A stretch of 64,000 nucleotides of DNA from Tautonia rosea (GTDB lineage Bacteria > Planctomycetota > Planctomycetia > Isosphaerales > Isosphaeraceae): the NCBI RefSeq assembly GCF_012958305.1, contig NZ_JABBYO010000012.1, forward strand, positions 124,001 through 188,000. The letters are read 5' to 3'. The position numbers and the translations under genes were made by a program. How positions within the stretch are numbered: position 1 is the stretch's first letter; each line of letters opens with the position of its first letter. Positions 51,936 through 61,825 of the stretch are shown here, in pieces. A model generated the notes under the pieces. The model made no database searches. It was not told where the DNA came from and saw only the letters and a program-made list of their open reading frames with translations.

Positions 51936-54050
51936 TCACTCCTCCTCCACTCCAGCACGGCTCTTCTGGTACTTGTCAACGATTTGCTGCTGCACGTGTG
52001 CCGGTACAGGTTGATACGAGTGGAATTCGAGGACGTACGACCCTTGTCCGCCCGTCATGCTCTTGAGCGTCGATGAGTACGAGAGCACCTCGGCCAGCGG
52101 GACGGTCGCCTTGATGATCTGAAGGCCGCCCGGCAAGGCGTCCATCCCGGTAATATGTCCTCGACGGGTCGAAAGGTCGGCCGAGACGTCGCCAAACTTC
52201 TCGCCGGGCACAGTCACTTCCATCGAAACGACTGGCTCCAGCAGCGCGGGTCTGGCCTGTTCAAACGCCTTGCGGAAGGCCGAGGCCGAGGCAATCTTGA
52301 AGGCGGCTTCCGAGCTATCCACATCGTGATATTTTCCGAAGTGGACTTCCACCTCAACATCCACCACGCGATTCCCGGAGATCACCCCCTTCTCCATCTG
52401 CTCCCGACACCCTTTCTCAACGGCCGGGATAAAGTTGTTGGGAATGACTCCCCCCTTGACGGCATCGACGAACTTGAACCCTTCGCCGCGTTCGAGCGGA
52501 CGAATGCGGAGGTGAACCTCGGCAAACTGACCTCGGCCTCCGGTCTGCTTCTTGTGCCGGTAGTCTGCGTCTGCGGCACCGCCGATCGTCTCCAGGTAGG
52601 GCACGTGCGGAATGTGCGTCTCGACGTCAAGCTTGTAGCGGTTCTTCAGCCGTTGCAAGATCACGTCAAGGTGCAGGTCGCTCATTCCGTTGATAATCAG
52701 TTCATGCGTTTGCTCGTCTCGGCGATAGGTGAAGGTTGGGTCTTCCTCAGCGATCTTCGCCAGGCTGGCGGCAATCTTCGCCTCGTCCTCGCGGGCCTTC
52801 GGTTCGACCGCCCGGGGGACCATTGGGGTCGGGAAGTTGATCGGCTTGAGCACCACGTGCGGAGCGCTATGGTTTCCGCCGTTGGTCACGGTGTCGGAGA
52901 TATGAAGATCTTCGAACTTTGCCACCGCGACGATGTCGCCGGCAATCGCCTCGCTCACCTCCTCGTGCTGCTTGCCTTGGACCACGTAGAGGTGGCCTGG
53001 CTTGTTGGCCTTCCCGGTCCGGAGGTTCACCAGCGGGGTGTCCGGCGTCAGCTTGCCGGAGATGATTCGCATGAAGCTGAGCTTGCCCATGAATGGGTCG
53101 ATCGCCGTCTTGAAGACCTGCGCGACCAGATCGCCGTCTTCCTTCGGGTCGATTTCCACTTCCTCTTCCCCGTCCTCGTGCGGGGTCGAGGCGTCAGCCT
53201 CGATGGAGCCCGGCTGGGCCGGGAAGCCGAAGCGGTGGATGTCCGCCGGGCTCAGGCCGCAGGTTGCCAGCAGTTCCAGCAGTTCCTTGATGCCGATGTC
53301 ATTCTTGCTGCAAAGGCAGACAACCGGCACGATGTGTCCTCGGAGGATGCCGTCGTGGGCCGCTTTGCGCAGCTCGTCGATGGCAATCGACTCTCCTTCG
53401 AGATACCGATTGGTCAACTCCTCGTCTTCATCGACAATCTGCTCGATGACAATCCGGGCGGCCTCGTCCGGCGACATGACGCACCCGTCCGGCACCTCGG
53501 CCGGGGGGTTCAACACATCGACAACTCCCTTGAAGTCGGCTCCGACGCCGATCGGCACGTTGAACGGCACGCACTCCGGCCCGAACGTCTCCCGGATCGA
53601 TTCCAGGTCCTTGACATAATCGACATTGTCGGCGTCCATCTTCGTCAGTGCGATGAACCGCCCTCGGCCGAGCCGACCGGCCTCCAAAAACAACCGACGC
53701 GTGTTGACCTCAATCCCGACTGGCGCCGACACCGTGATCAACACGTTTTCGACCGCCGAGAGTGCCCCCAATGCGCTTCCGATGAAATCGGGGTAGCCGG
53801 GAGAGTCGATCAGGTGAATCTGCTTGCCTTCCCAATCCAGGTGGATCAGGTGGCTATCGATCGAGAAATGCCGGCGCTTTTCTTCATCGTCGACGTCGAG
53901 CAAGCTCGTCCCTTCGTCGACCGACCCGCGCCGGGGGGCCAGTCCAGCCGCAAAAAGCAGGGCGTCGGCGAGGCTGGTCTTGGCCGACGCCCCGTGTCCT
54001 GCCAGGGCGATATTGCGAATGTCTTCGATGTGATACGAGCCCGATGCCAT
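51936..54050 (-). CDS. EF-G-like translational GTPase, atypical G motifs
   Basis: A 704-residue protein with the five-domain layout of elongation factor G. The G1 loop reads GHGASAKTS (18-26): Ala23 replaces the Gly before the P-loop Lys. G3 reads DSPGYPDF (82-89): Tyr86 replaces the catalytic His. The G4 element is LTKMDADN (NKMD in EF-G) and G5 is in VCLCSKN. The switch I RGITI is absent. Domain IV is present (GGRGQFAEVHLRI, then KGGVIPNNFIPAVEKG). This resembles EF-G2/FusA2-like paralogs with weak or altered GTPase and unclear roles. A canonical EF-G probably exists elsewhere. ATG 54050 has a G-rich site upstream. Confidence 0.88.
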   Translation of the reverse strand: MASGSYHIEDIRNIALAGHGASAKTSLADALLFAAGLAPRRGSVDEGTSLLDVDDEEKRRHFSIDSHLIHLDWEGKQIHLIDSPGYPDFIGSALGALSAVENVLITVSAPVGIEVNTRRLFLEAGRLGRGRFIALTKMDADNVDYVKDLESIRETFGPECVPFNVPIGVGADFKGVVDVLNPPAEVPDGCVMSPDEAARIVIEQIVDEDEELTNRYLEGESIAIDELRKAAHDGILRGHIVPVVCLCSKNDIGIKELLELLATCGLSPADIHRFGFPAQPGSIEADASTPHEDGEEEVEIDPKEDGDLVAQVFKTAIDPFMGKLSFMRIISGKLTPDTPLVNLRTGKANKPGHLYVVQGKQHEEVSEAIAGDIVAVAKFEDLHISDTVTNGGNHSAPHVVLKPINFPTPMVPRAVEPKAREDEAKIAASLAKIAEEDPTFTYRRDEQTHELIINGMSDLHLDVILQRLKNRYKLDVETHIPHVPYLETIGGAADADYRHKKQTGGRGQFAEVHLRIRPLERGEGFKFVDAVKGGVIPNNFIPAVEKGCREQMEKGVISGNRVVDVEVEVHFGKYHDVDSSEAAFKIASASAFRKAFEQARPALLEPVVSMEVTVPGEKFGDVSADLSTRRGHITGMDALPGGLQIIKATVPLAEVLSYSSTLKSMTGGQGSYVLEFHSYQPVPAHVQQQIVDKYQKSRAGVEEE

Positions 54051-54185
54051 GGCTATCCCCCCCTTTGGGGTGGGTCGCTTTGGAGATTCGACCCGCCGGA
54101 TGTGGAAAAGCAAAGGATCCGGCGATCGCCTTCGGCCCGAATTGCGGGAACTCAAGAGAAACCCAAGGTTCCTGCCACTAGGGAG

Positions 54186-54908
54186 TTAAGAGCGGTCGCC
54201 GGCACGTTCCCGAGCTTCAGCAAGCCGGAAACGACCGTCGTACAGAGCCCGCCCAACGATCACGCCCGCAACGGGCAGGGTCGCCAGGCGTTCCAGGTCC
54301 TCCAGGGTGCTGACGCCTCCGGAGGCAATCACCGGCGTCTTCAGGCGATCGGCAAGGGCTCCGGTGGCCTCAAGGTTCGGCCCTTCGAGCATGCCGTCCC
54401 GAGCGATGTCGGTGTAGATGATCGCGGCCAGGGGCAGCGCATCGAAGCCTTCGGCCAGGCTCGTCGCCTCCACCGAGGAGACGTCGAGCCAGCCGGCGGT
54501 CGCCACTCGCCCCCCCTTGGCGTCGAGGCCGAGGATCAGGCGGTCGGGGTACCGTTCGGCCATCGATGCGAACCAGACCGGGTCTTTCAGGGCTTGCGTG
54601 CCAACGATCACTCGCTCCAGCCCGGCGTCGAGCCAGGCCTTCAGGGTCGCTTCGTCGCGGACACCGCCACCCAATTGACACGGGACACCGACACGATCAA
54701 GGATCGCCCGGACGCTCTCCACGTTGGCCGGTCGGCCCAGTTTCGCGCCGTCGAGGTCGACCAGGTGCAGCCGGGATGCCCCTTCAGCCACCCAGTGCTC
54801 GGCCATGGCCGCCGGATCTTCCCCGAAGACCGTCTCCCGGTCGTAATCTCCCTGAACGAGGCGGACACAGCGGCCCCCTCTCAAATCAATGGCCGGGATG
54901 ACTTGCAT
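54186..54908 (-). CDS. hisA: 1-(5-phosphoribosyl)-5-[(5-phosphoribosylamino)methylideneamino] imidazole-4-carboxamide isomerase
   Basis: A 240-residue TIM-barrel isomerase of histidine synthesis (ProFAR to PRFAR). Catalytic Asp8 is in MQVIPAIDLRGGRCVRL and the second Asp in LILGLDAKGGRVAT. Phosphate-binding motifs are QLGGGVRDEATL and VIASGGVSTLEDL, with TDIARDGMLEGPN between. Downstream of hisH on the same strand, 143 nt apart, then the EF-G-like gene. hisF, which uses the glutaminase HisH, is not in the window. Confidence 0.95.
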   Translation of the reverse strand: MQVIPAIDLRGGRCVRLVQGDYDRETVFGEDPAAMAEHWVAEGASRLHLVDLDGAKLGRPANVESVRAILDRVGVPCQLGGGVRDEATLKAWLDAGLERVIVGTQALKDPVWFASMAERYPDRLILGLDAKGGRVATAGWLDVSSVEATSLAEGFDALPLAAIIYTDIARDGMLEGPNLEATGALADRLKTPVIASGGVSTLEDLERLATLPVAGVIVGRALYDGRFRLAEARERAGDRS

Positions 54909-55051
54909 CGGCGTCTCAATCCCTTCGGCCGGCCTGTACTGGGCCGGACTTCATCTTTTGCATCTATATCCCGCCCCGGACCTCTCCGCAAGGACCAAGG
55001 CCCCGTCGCCTCGACTTCATCCGGATCGGGAGACGAACCGCTGCCCCGGGA

Positions 55052-55657
55052 TCACAGCTCGGCGAAGTTCCGATACATCGCCAGCCCAAGGGTCTGGCTC
55101 TTCTCCGGGTGAAACTGGCAAGCCATCAGGTTGTCTTTCCAGATCATCGCCGTGAATGGGGTCGGGTAGTCCGCCTCGGCAGCCACGACCGCCGGATCGT
55201 TGGGCTCGACGTAGTAGGAATGCACGAAATAGACCGACGGCTCCTCCGGCAATCCCTTCAACAAGGGTGCGGGACGACGCACGCGCAAGATGTTCCAACC
55301 CATGTGGGGGACCTTCAGGCCCGGCTTCGGTTCGAACCGAACGACCTTGCCCGAGACCAGCCCGAGCCCCTGGTGGTGGCCGTCCTCAAAGCTCTCGTCA
55401 AAGAGCAGCTGCAACCCGAGGCAAACCCCCAGCGCGGGGGCTCCGGCCGCCACACGATCACGGAACGCGGCTCCCAGGCCGGTTCGATTCAACTCGGCCA
55501 TTGCGTCTTCGAACGCACCCACGCCTGGCAAGATTACCTTGTCGGCCTTGCTCACGAAGTCCGGATCGCTCGACACCACGGCCTCATGCCCGACGGCCTC
55601 GATCGCCTTCTGAACGCTCCGCAAGTTGCCCATTCCGTAGTCGATAATCGCGATCAT
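55052..55657 (-). CDS. hisH: Imidazole glycerol phosphate synthase glutaminase subunit
   Basis: A 201-residue class I glutamine amidotransferase that supplies ammonia to HisF. The nucleophile is Cys79 in PALGVCLGLQLLF, with His183 and Glu185 in CQFHPEKSQTLG; MIAIIDYGMGNLRSVQKAI is the standard HisH start. ATG 55657 is chosen over an upstream extension that lacks family similarity. It is followed by hisA on the same strand. Confidence 0.95.
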   Translation of the reverse strand: MIAIIDYGMGNLRSVQKAIEAVGHEAVVSSDPDFVSKADKVILPGVGAFEDAMAELNRTGLGAAFRDRVAAGAPALGVCLGLQLLFDESFEDGHHQGLGLVSGKVVRFEPKPGLKVPHMGWNILRVRRPAPLLKGLPEEPSVYFVHSYYVEPNDPAVVAAEADYPTPFTAMIWKDNLMACQFHPEKSQTLGLAMYRNFAEL

Positions 55658-55821
55658 CCACCGACGGTCCCGTATCGTCCCGACCTCGTTCTGGCATCCC
55701 AAACGAACCATACTCTACCAGGAGAGCCCCTCACTTGTCTTGATTCGGCCGACTCCGTCGTCGATTCCACCGATCAAGGTCAGTCATGTGGGGAGTGAGA
55801 CCGAGGGACGACACCTCCCGA

Positions 55822-56484
55822 TCAATACCGCGCCACGCGAGCCGAACCACCCACCGAGATCGGCGACCAGCTTGATTGCGTTTCCCGAGACCGGACATCC
55901 AGATTCGTTCGGCCCACCGAAACCGAAGGGCTCAGATCAAAATACTGCACCGGTGGCGGCTCAATCTGCGGTCGGGTCTGCTGATCGTAGGAAGGAGATC
56001 GACGAATGCCGTAGAATTCCTCGGCCGAAGGGCCTGGAGGCGGCGAAACGTCGATGGCCGACGGGTTCGGAATGCGAGTGAACGGGGCACGGGTCGGCGG
56101 CTGAGCCGCGGGCCGGGTCGTGCCCGACTCGGCTCGATTGGTGTCCGGGAAAGGACGAGCCACATCAATCGTCTCGTCCGAGGATCCCCTCAGGCCCAGC
56201 TGCGTTCGGAAACTGTCGAGCCGCCGTTCCAGATCGCGATTGTCGATCTCGGCCAGTTGCAGGTCGTTGTTCAGGCGTTTCGATTCCTGCTGGGCAACCT
56301 TGAGTTCATCTTTCAATTGCTGATTCTGGAATTCGAGCCGGCTCAGTTGCTCTCGAATCGCCACCCGCCTCGGATTCAAGGCGAAATTCCCACCGCTGCC
56401 GCCAGCGCAGCCCAGCGAGGCGTGCGCGATCAAGGCGGCCAGCCAGGCGACATTCCACCGCCGGTATCGAATCAAGACGATCAT
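55822..56484 (-). CDS. Lipoprotein with coiled-coil segment, function unknown
   Basis: A 220-residue protein with a lipoprotein signal: basic start (MIVLIRYRRWN), hydrophobic core and lipobox ASLGC about residue 26, followed by Gly-rich GGSGG. Residues about 45-90 are a strong coiled coil (LSRLEFQNQQLKDELKVAQQ). The rest is Pro/Ser/Arg-rich and likely disordered, with a conserved-looking C-terminal end (SWSPISVGGSARVARY). Membrane tethering by lipid and a scaffolding role are inferred. ATG 56484 gives the signal; a longer frame upstream is rejected. Confidence 0.7.
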   Translation of the reverse strand: MIVLIRYRRWNVAWLAALIAHASLGCAGGSGGNFALNPRRVAIREQLSRLEFQNQQLKDELKVAQQESKRLNNDLQLAEIDNRDLERRLDSFRTQLGLRGSSDETIDVARPFPDTNRAESGTTRPAAQPPTRAPFTRIPNPSAIDVSPPPGPSAEEFYGIRRSPSYDQQTRPQIEPPPVQYFDLSPSVSVGRTNLDVRSRETQSSWSPISVGGSARVARY

Positions 56485-56684
56485 GAGTCCGGCGCCCTGG
56501 GGTCGGTGGTTCCGAGGCGATAGTCCAAAAGGGGCGGGTATCGAGGTGGGCTCCCCCCGACTATCCTCCCCCATCCCTTGCCGATGGCGTATTCGATCGA
56601 TGAATGACGCGTGCGGAACCCTGGGATCAGGCCTCAAGGTGGTGAAGTTCCCCCCCCTCAGACCAGCATTGCCTTGCACGGTGC

Positions 56685-57071
56685 TTAGCTTCGATCCGAC
56701 CAGGGTGACTGATCGAAACCCTCGGGAGCCTTCGAGGCGTAATCCGATGGGGGAAGCTCGTCATCGAACGTCACGCTGTCTTTCTCAAATTCGGCCGACT
56801 CCACCCCCGCCTTGAGGCGTCGGAGGGCATATAGCACACCCATTGCCATCATCGTCAGCATGGACCCTGCCATCGCGCTCAGCAGAATAATGATCCCGGT
56901 CGAACTACTCAGCGAACCCATTCCAAACGGAAACGAGACCTCGACTCGGGCATTGTTGATGACTACGAACCAGAGCAAGACTCCCAGCACGAACGCAATG
57001 GCAATGACGTAGCGATAGAGCCAGAAGTTGCGGATCAATGACGGCTTGCGACGTTTGTAAGGCGTGGACAT
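56685..57071 (-). CDS. LapA-domain (DUF1049) membrane protein
   Basis: A 128-residue protein of the LapA type. A basic N-terminus (MSTPYKRRKPSLIRNF) precedes two membrane helices (about 18-38 and 55-80) joined by the characteristic NNARVEVSFPFGMG loop, with RRLKAGV after the second helix and an acidic disordered C-terminus. LapA-type proteins assist envelope assembly, in enterobacteria LPS assembly or regulation of LpxC. The role here is unproven. AGGAG about 9 nt upstream supports the start. Confidence 0.8.
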   Translation of the reverse strand: MSTPYKRRKPSLIRNFWLYRYVIAIAFVLGVLLWFVVINNARVEVSFPFGMGSLSSSTGIIILLSAMAGSMLTMMAMGVLYALRRLKAGVESAEFEKDSVTFDDELPPSDYASKAPEGFDQSPWSDRS

Positions 57072-57201
57072 GGCCGAGGGCTCCTGTGTTAAACATCGTC
57101 CTGGAGACTGATCGGTCATCCCGTTCTCGGATCTTCGCCGCAGATCCGGTTCCCTTGTCGAGAATTCCCGAAGACCGGATCAATCGCCCTCGGTCGTTCG
57201 G

Positions 57202-58137
57202 TCAGCCCCCGACGATCCGACCGAGCAAGGCCCCGAGCAGGAAGCGAGCCACCTCGGAATAGACCTCGAACAGCTCGGCCAGCCATTCCGGCCAGAGCCA
57301 TCGCCACCCGAGCATCAGAATCAAGGCCGCCAGGCTCAGGTAAGGCCCGAACGGAATGGCGGACGATCGGGGCGATTGTCCCGTCAGGCGTTCTCGAAGA
57401 ATCGTGGCGAGGCGGATCAAGCCGTGAACGAGGCCGAGGATTGCTCCGAGGAACAGGGTCAACGGCGTGACATGCCAGCCGAGAAAACTGCCGATCATCG
57501 CTACCAGGGTCACATCCCCCAGGCCCATTGCCTCCTTGCGAAAGAGCACCCAGCCCAGCACTCGAACCGCGTAAATCACCCCAGCTCCCACGATCAGGCC
57601 AAGGAGGCCCACGCCGAGCCCGCCAATTGCCGTCTCGGCCCCGGCGGGCACCGGCCGGATTCCCGGGATCATCGTCCCAACACTCAGGCCGACGACCATT
57701 CCCGTCACCGTGACCGAGTCGGGAATGATCTCGTAGTCGTAATCGATGAAGGTGGCGACCACGAGGAACGTCGCCAGGCTCGCGTGATAGGCCACCCGAG
57801 CCAGACGTTCCATCAATTCCGGTTCGCGCATGAATTGCGGTTCGGCCATCAGCTCGATGACATAGATCCCCGTGAACAGCACTGCGACCAGAATCTCGAC
57901 CGCCAGATAACGACCGGAATAGGGGATCCCGCACGATCGGCAGGTGCGTTTCAACCACAACGCACTGAGGATCGGCACGTTGTCGCTGGCTCGAATCCAA
58001 CCCAGGCATCCCGGGCAGCACGAGGGGGGCCAGATGACACTCTTTTCCCAGGGCAATCGGTAGATACAGACATTCGCGAAGCTTCCGACCAGGGCCCCGA
58101 TGACGAAGACCAGCGGCAGCATGATCGCGTGGAACAT
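57202..58137 (-). CDS. Type IV prepilin peptidase / leader peptidase
   Basis: A 311-residue membrane aspartic protease that cleaves and may N-methylate prepilin-like proteins (A24 family). The N-terminal methylase-type loop has two CxxC pairs (SCCPGCLGWI and CRSCGIPYSG). Catalytic Asp residues are in ATFIDYDYEIIPDSVT and AMGLGDVTLVAMIG. About eight membrane helices are predicted. GSFANVCIYRLP at the start is also typical. The window shows no pilin or type II secretion genes nearby. It begins just after the aroK stop (5-nt gap), so the two are likely cotranscribed. Confidence 0.92.
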   Translation of the reverse strand: MFHAIMLPLVFVIGALVGSFANVCIYRLPWEKSVIWPPSCCPGCLGWIRASDNVPILSALWLKRTCRSCGIPYSGRYLAVEILVAVLFTGIYVIELMAEPQFMREPELMERLARVAYHASLATFLVVATFIDYDYEIIPDSVTVTGMVVGLSVGTMIPGIRPVPAGAETAIGGLGVGLLGLIVGAGVIYAVRVLGWVLFRKEAMGLGDVTLVAMIGSFLGWHVTPLTLFLGAILGLVHGLIRLATILRERLTGQSPRSSAIPFGPYLSLAALILMLGWRWLWPEWLAELFEVYSEVARFLLGALLGRIVGG

Positions 58138-58142
58138 CCAAA

Positions 58143-58730
58143 TCACGGTGTGGGGTCCTGCGAATCGATCAGTGAAGTGTTGTCCGGAGCGATCCGGGAC
58201 CATGCGGCCAGGACGGCCTCGGCCACCTGCTCGGCCGATCGTTCGTCCACCTCGATCCTCTCGTCGGCGACCGATCGGTACAGGTCCTCGCGTTGTCGAA
58301 GCATCGTGGCCACCTCGTCGAGCAGTCCGGCGGAGGTCAAGGCGGGGCGGTTGGCCGGATCGCGTCTGAGGCGATCGACCAGGGTTTCCGGCCTCGCCGA
58401 GAGCCAGGCGACGAATCCGAAGCGCTGCAGCGCAGTTCGATTGGCTTCCCGCAAGACCGCCCCTCCCCCCGAGGCCAGCACAAGCCTCGATCGCGTCGTC
58501 AGCTCGGCCAGGGTGGCTTCTTCCAGATCGCGAAAGGTCCCCTCCCCGTGCTCGGCAAAGAGGCTGGCGATGGATTGGCCGATCCGGCCTTCCAGGGCAT
58601 CGTCCGCATCTTCGAAGGCCCATCCGAGCCGATCCGCGACGATCCGCCCGACCGTCGATTTTCCGGTCGCCCGGTAGCCAACAAGGGCAATGCCTCGCCG
58701 ATGGTCCCGCTGTTCCGACTCGCGTCCCAT
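58143..58730 (-). CDS. aroK: Shikimate kinase
   Basis: A 195-residue kinase converting shikimate to shikimate 3-phosphate in aromatic amino-acid synthesis. The Walker A is IALVGYRATGKSTVGR; shikimate contacts are in FEDADDALEGRIGQSIA; the Gly-rich VLASGGGAVL and the lid RRDPANRPAL follow. ATG 58730 begins MGRESEQRDHRRG; a 90-codon upstream extension is not supported. First of two closely spaced genes with the prepilin peptidase. Confidence 0.93.
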   Translation of the reverse strand: MGRESEQRDHRRGIALVGYRATGKSTVGRIVADRLGWAFEDADDALEGRIGQSIASLFAEHGEGTFRDLEEATLAELTTRSRLVLASGGGAVLREANRTALQRFGFVAWLSARPETLVDRLRRDPANRPALTSAGLLDEVATMLRQREDLYRSVADERIEVDERSAEQVAEAVLAAWSRIAPDNTSLIDSQDPTP

Positions 58731-59131
58731 CTTCGTTGCCTCGCCCGCTGACGCTGACCTGCGACGACTCGTTCGAGATGAGTCTACACCGCCTCGCCGC
58801 TGGTTGCGATCCGATCTGCCCTGCCCAACCATCGGGATTGAGGGCCAATCGTCCCGGATTCGAGGTCCGATTGCGCGCCAAGTGCCTGGATGTGACCTAT
58901 GTAACCGTTGGGAGCATCCAGGTGCGAACTCGAGCCTCACGCGCTCGAAGCTTTCTTGTCGTCTGTGACCGCACCTCCCCAAAGGACTCGGCAGGAACAC
59001 CGTTCCGGTTTGCTCGACGCTGAGCGACCGCAGTCACGCCAGGTCTTCAACGATTGTCTTTGGACTTCAGGCTCTTGAACGAATCCCCCTGCCCCAGGAG
59101 CCGACAGTTCCCCTGCCTCGAGGAATGTTGC
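58731..59131. other. 401-nt intergenic region between divergent aroK and the c-di-GMP gene
   Basis: No gene, tRNA or obvious riboswitch seen. It must contain both promoters. A TTG at 59054 could extend the c-di-GMP protein N-terminally by 26 residues but lacks support. Confidence 0.5.
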
Positions 59132-61825
59132 GTGAATGGAACACATCCCAGAGACGATTCCGCGGGACGCGACCTGACGAGCTCCTCGACACTCCGAGCC
59201 GACCGAGGACGATGGGTCGAGCGACTCAGCGTTCCCTCCGATGGCAGCCTGTTTCGCCGGTTCACCCTGTATCTCTCTAGCCAATCTCCGATCAGGCAAG
59301 GGGTTCTGTCGGGTCTCCTCTTCCTCGTCATTTCCATCTCCTGCGCCTGGACCTGTTACGCCACGGCGCGAAATGCCTTCCGAAATTCGGTCGATACGAA
59401 TCTACTCGACCTCGCTCGGATCGCTGCCTTGCACATCGATCCCCAGGCACACGCCCGCCTGATTCATCCCGATCAGCACAACAGTCCGGAATACCTTGCT
59501 CTGATTCAGCCGCTTCGAGCCATCCTCTCCACGGCCCGAGACATTCGCTACATCTACACGATTCGTCCCTCTCCCGAGGGATTTCGCTATGTGCTCGACT
59601 CGGGAGTTCCCGGCGTTCTCGATCCGAATGGCCATCCCGATCAGCCCCTCTTGGGCACCTTGTACCCCGAAGCTCCTGACGACCTCCTGCAACGGATTCA
59701 GGCGGTCAATTGGTATGTCAGCCCCGAGCCCAGTCACGACCGCAGAGGCACGTTCATCTCCGTTTGGACCCCAATACGACACCAGGGGCGGCTGGAAGCG
59801 GTCCTCGGCGTCGACATGGACATCAAGGAATTTCGAGCCCAGTCGGCCGCCATCTGGAACGCCCAGCTGATTGCCTGCGTTCTGGCCATGTTTGCCAGTT
59901 TCTTCATCGGAATCTGGGTCTATCTTTACGTAAAAACCAAGCGCGAGTACGTTGATCAGCTCGCCCAGAGCGAATATCGCTACGCACTGGCCGTCGACGG
60001 CTCGAACGAAGGGATCTGGGACTGGGACCTCCGGGCCGATTCAATCTACCTGTCCGATCAACTCCGACGGATGATTGGGCTCAAACAGGACCAGACCATC
60101 TGGACCTCGGTCCGCGATCGGTTCCACCAGGGAATTCATCCGGACGACCTTCAACGGGTCGCAATTGCGACCGAAAATCATCTCCGCCAACGAGTTCCTT
60201 ATGATGTGGAGTTTCGTCTGAGAACGGCTTCAGGCCACTATCGCTGGTTCCGATCACGGGGCCAAGCGGTCTGGGACGAACAGGGAGCTCCCATCCGATT
60301 CGCCGGATCAATCGGCGATGTCCACGATCGGGTCATGCTCCAGCGACAGCTCCACCGGGCCGCCCGGTGTGACCGCCTCACGCGCCTTCCGAATCGCTCG
60401 GCACTGCTCTCCCAGGTTCGCAAGGTCATTCAGGCGCATCGCGATCGCCCCGAGGTTCACTACGCCTTGCTCTTCCTCGACTTCGATCATTTCAAGATCG
60501 TCAACGACAGCCTCGGCCACGAGGTCGGCGATGCCTTGCTCAAGGCCATTGCCTCCCGGCTTCGAGAAAATCTTCGCGATACCGACGGAGTGTTGCGTGC
60601 CTCCTGTTCCTCGGGCACGGCAGCTCGGATCGGCGGCGATGAATTCGTGGTCTTGCTCGAAGGGCTTCAGCACCCCGACGACGCGGAACTTGTGGCCCGT
60701 CGCTTGCTCAGGGCGCTGGCCAAGCCCTACCGCATCAAGTCGTACCGCGTGCATTCAACCGCAAGTATCGGGATCGTCCTCGGCGACGAGCACTACCAGG
60801 CGGCCGAGGACTTGCTTCGAGACGCCGACACCGCCATGTACGAGGCCAAGACCTCCTGCCGGGGAAGCCTTGCCATCTTCGATGAAACCATGCGGCGGCG
60901 CGTTCGACGGCGGATGCAACTGGAGCAAGGCCTTCGCGAGGCCATCCCCGCCGATCAGCTCGATCTGGTGTACCAACCCATTGTCTGCCTCCAGACCGGA
61001 CGCATCCTGAGCTTCGAGGTCCTCTCTCGCTGGAATCACCCAGAGCTCGGCCCGATATCGCCGGAAGAGTTCATCCCTCTGGCCGAGGAATGCGGTTTGA
61101 TCGTCGCCCTGGGAGAGCGAATGATCGAGCGATCGTTTCGACAGGTCGCCCGCTGGCGAGCCGAATATCCCAATCTGTCCATCCCCGGCGTCAGTGTGAA
61201 TCTCGCTCGCCAGCACCTGCTGGTGCCTGACCTGATCTGCCGGCTCCTGAAGTCGACCAGTGCCGCCGGCCTGCTTCCCTCCGACATCCACATTGAGATC
61301 ACCGAGGGGGCCGTGATGCACGACCTGATGGCCGCCCGAACCACCCTCAACGAATTGCGAGCCGCCGGGTTCTCTCTGGCGATCGACGACTTCGGCACCG
61401 GCTATTCTTCACTCGCCTGCCTCCACGAATTCCCCTTCGACCTCTTGAAGATCGATCAGTCATTCATTCGGGATCTTGGCATCTCGGCCCGTCAGACCGC
61501 CATCGTTCGAACCATCACCTCAATGGCCGAGATCCTCGGCTTCCGGGTCGTCGCTGAGGGGATCGAGACGGCCGAGCAACTCGCCATGCTGAAACAATTC
61601 GGCTGCGATTCCGGACAGGGCTATCTCTTTGCCCGTCCCGCGCCGGCCGAGTCCGTTCAACTGCGTGATCGATTCGCGCTCGAAGCGACCGACCCCCTCC
61701 AAACGATTCCCCCCCTGAGGCGACGATCCGATTCCTCGGATCCAGGCTCAGATCACATCGTGTTGCCTCAGGAGGACGCTCAAAATCCTTCTTCCATGCG
61801 TTGCAGCTCCACCATATCGCGGTAG
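59132..61825 (+). CDS. Membrane GGDEF/EAL-type diguanylate cyclase-phosphodiesterase with PAS domain
   Basis: An 897-residue sensor that makes and/or degrades cyclic di-GMP. An N-terminal membrane helix (about 60-85, [19 protein letters not shown]) and a second (about 250-272) enclose a periplasmic sensor region of Cache/CHASE type. A PAS domain (about 285-405, [15 protein letters not shown]) follows. The GGDEF active site is intact at 501-505 ([10 protein letters not shown]). The EAL-type domain has EVL at 629-631, [31 protein letters not shown] and VVAEGIET, so phosphodiesterase residues are also kept. GTG 59132 has GAGGAA 8 nt upstream. Its 3' end overlaps the ABC transporter gene on the other strand by 46 nt. 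Confidence 0.9.
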   Translation: MNGTHPRDDSAGRDLTSSSTLRADRGRWVERLSVPSDGSLFRRFTLYLSSQSPIRQGVLSGLLFLVISISCAWTCYATARNAFRNSVDTNLLDLARIAALHIDPQAHARLIHPDQHNSPEYLALIQPLRAILSTARDIRYIYTIRPSPEGFRYVLDSGVPGVLDPNGHPDQPLLGTLYPEAPDDLLQRIQAVNWYVSPEPSHDRRGTFISVWTPIRHQGRLEAVLGVDMDIKEFRAQSAAIWNAQLIACVLAMFASFFIGIWVYLYVKTKREYVDQLAQSEYRYALAVDGSNEGIWDWDLRADSIYLSDQLRRMIGLKQDQTIWTSVRDRFHQGIHPDDLQRVAIATENHLRQRVPYDVEFRLRTASGHYRWFRSRGQAVWDEQGAPIRFAGSIGDVHDRVMLQRQLHRAARCDRLTRLPNRSALLSQVRKVIQAHRDRPEVHYALLFLDFDHFKIVNDSLGHEVGDALLKAIASRLRENLRDTDGVLRASCSSGTAARIGGDEFVVLLEGLQHPDDAELVARRLLRALAKPYRIKSYRVHSTASIGIVLGDEHYQAAEDLLRDADTAMYEAKTSCRGSLAIFDETMRRRVRRRMQLEQGLREAIPADQLDLVYQPIVCLQTGRILSFEVLSRWNHPELGPISPEEFIPLAEECGLIVALGERMIERSFRQVARWRAEYPNLSIPGVSVNLARQHLLVPDLICRLLKSTSAAGLLPSDIHIEITEGAVMHDLMAARTTLNELRAAGFSLAIDDFGTGYSSLACLHEFPFDLLKIDQSFIRDLGISARQTAIVRTITSMAEILGFRVVAEGIETAEQLAMLKQFGCDSGQGYLFARPAPAESVQLRDRFALEATDPLQTIPPLRRRSDSSDPGSDHIVLPQEDAQNPSSMRCSSTISR

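Noticed and set aside
52155-55112. A 985-codon plus-strand frame
   Set aside because: Antisense to the EF-G-like gene and hisA, both recognised with confidence.
58731-59131. tRNA-like stretch with an ATTCGAGG T-loop resemblance
   Set aside because: No acceptor, D-arm or anticodon arm could be paired with it.
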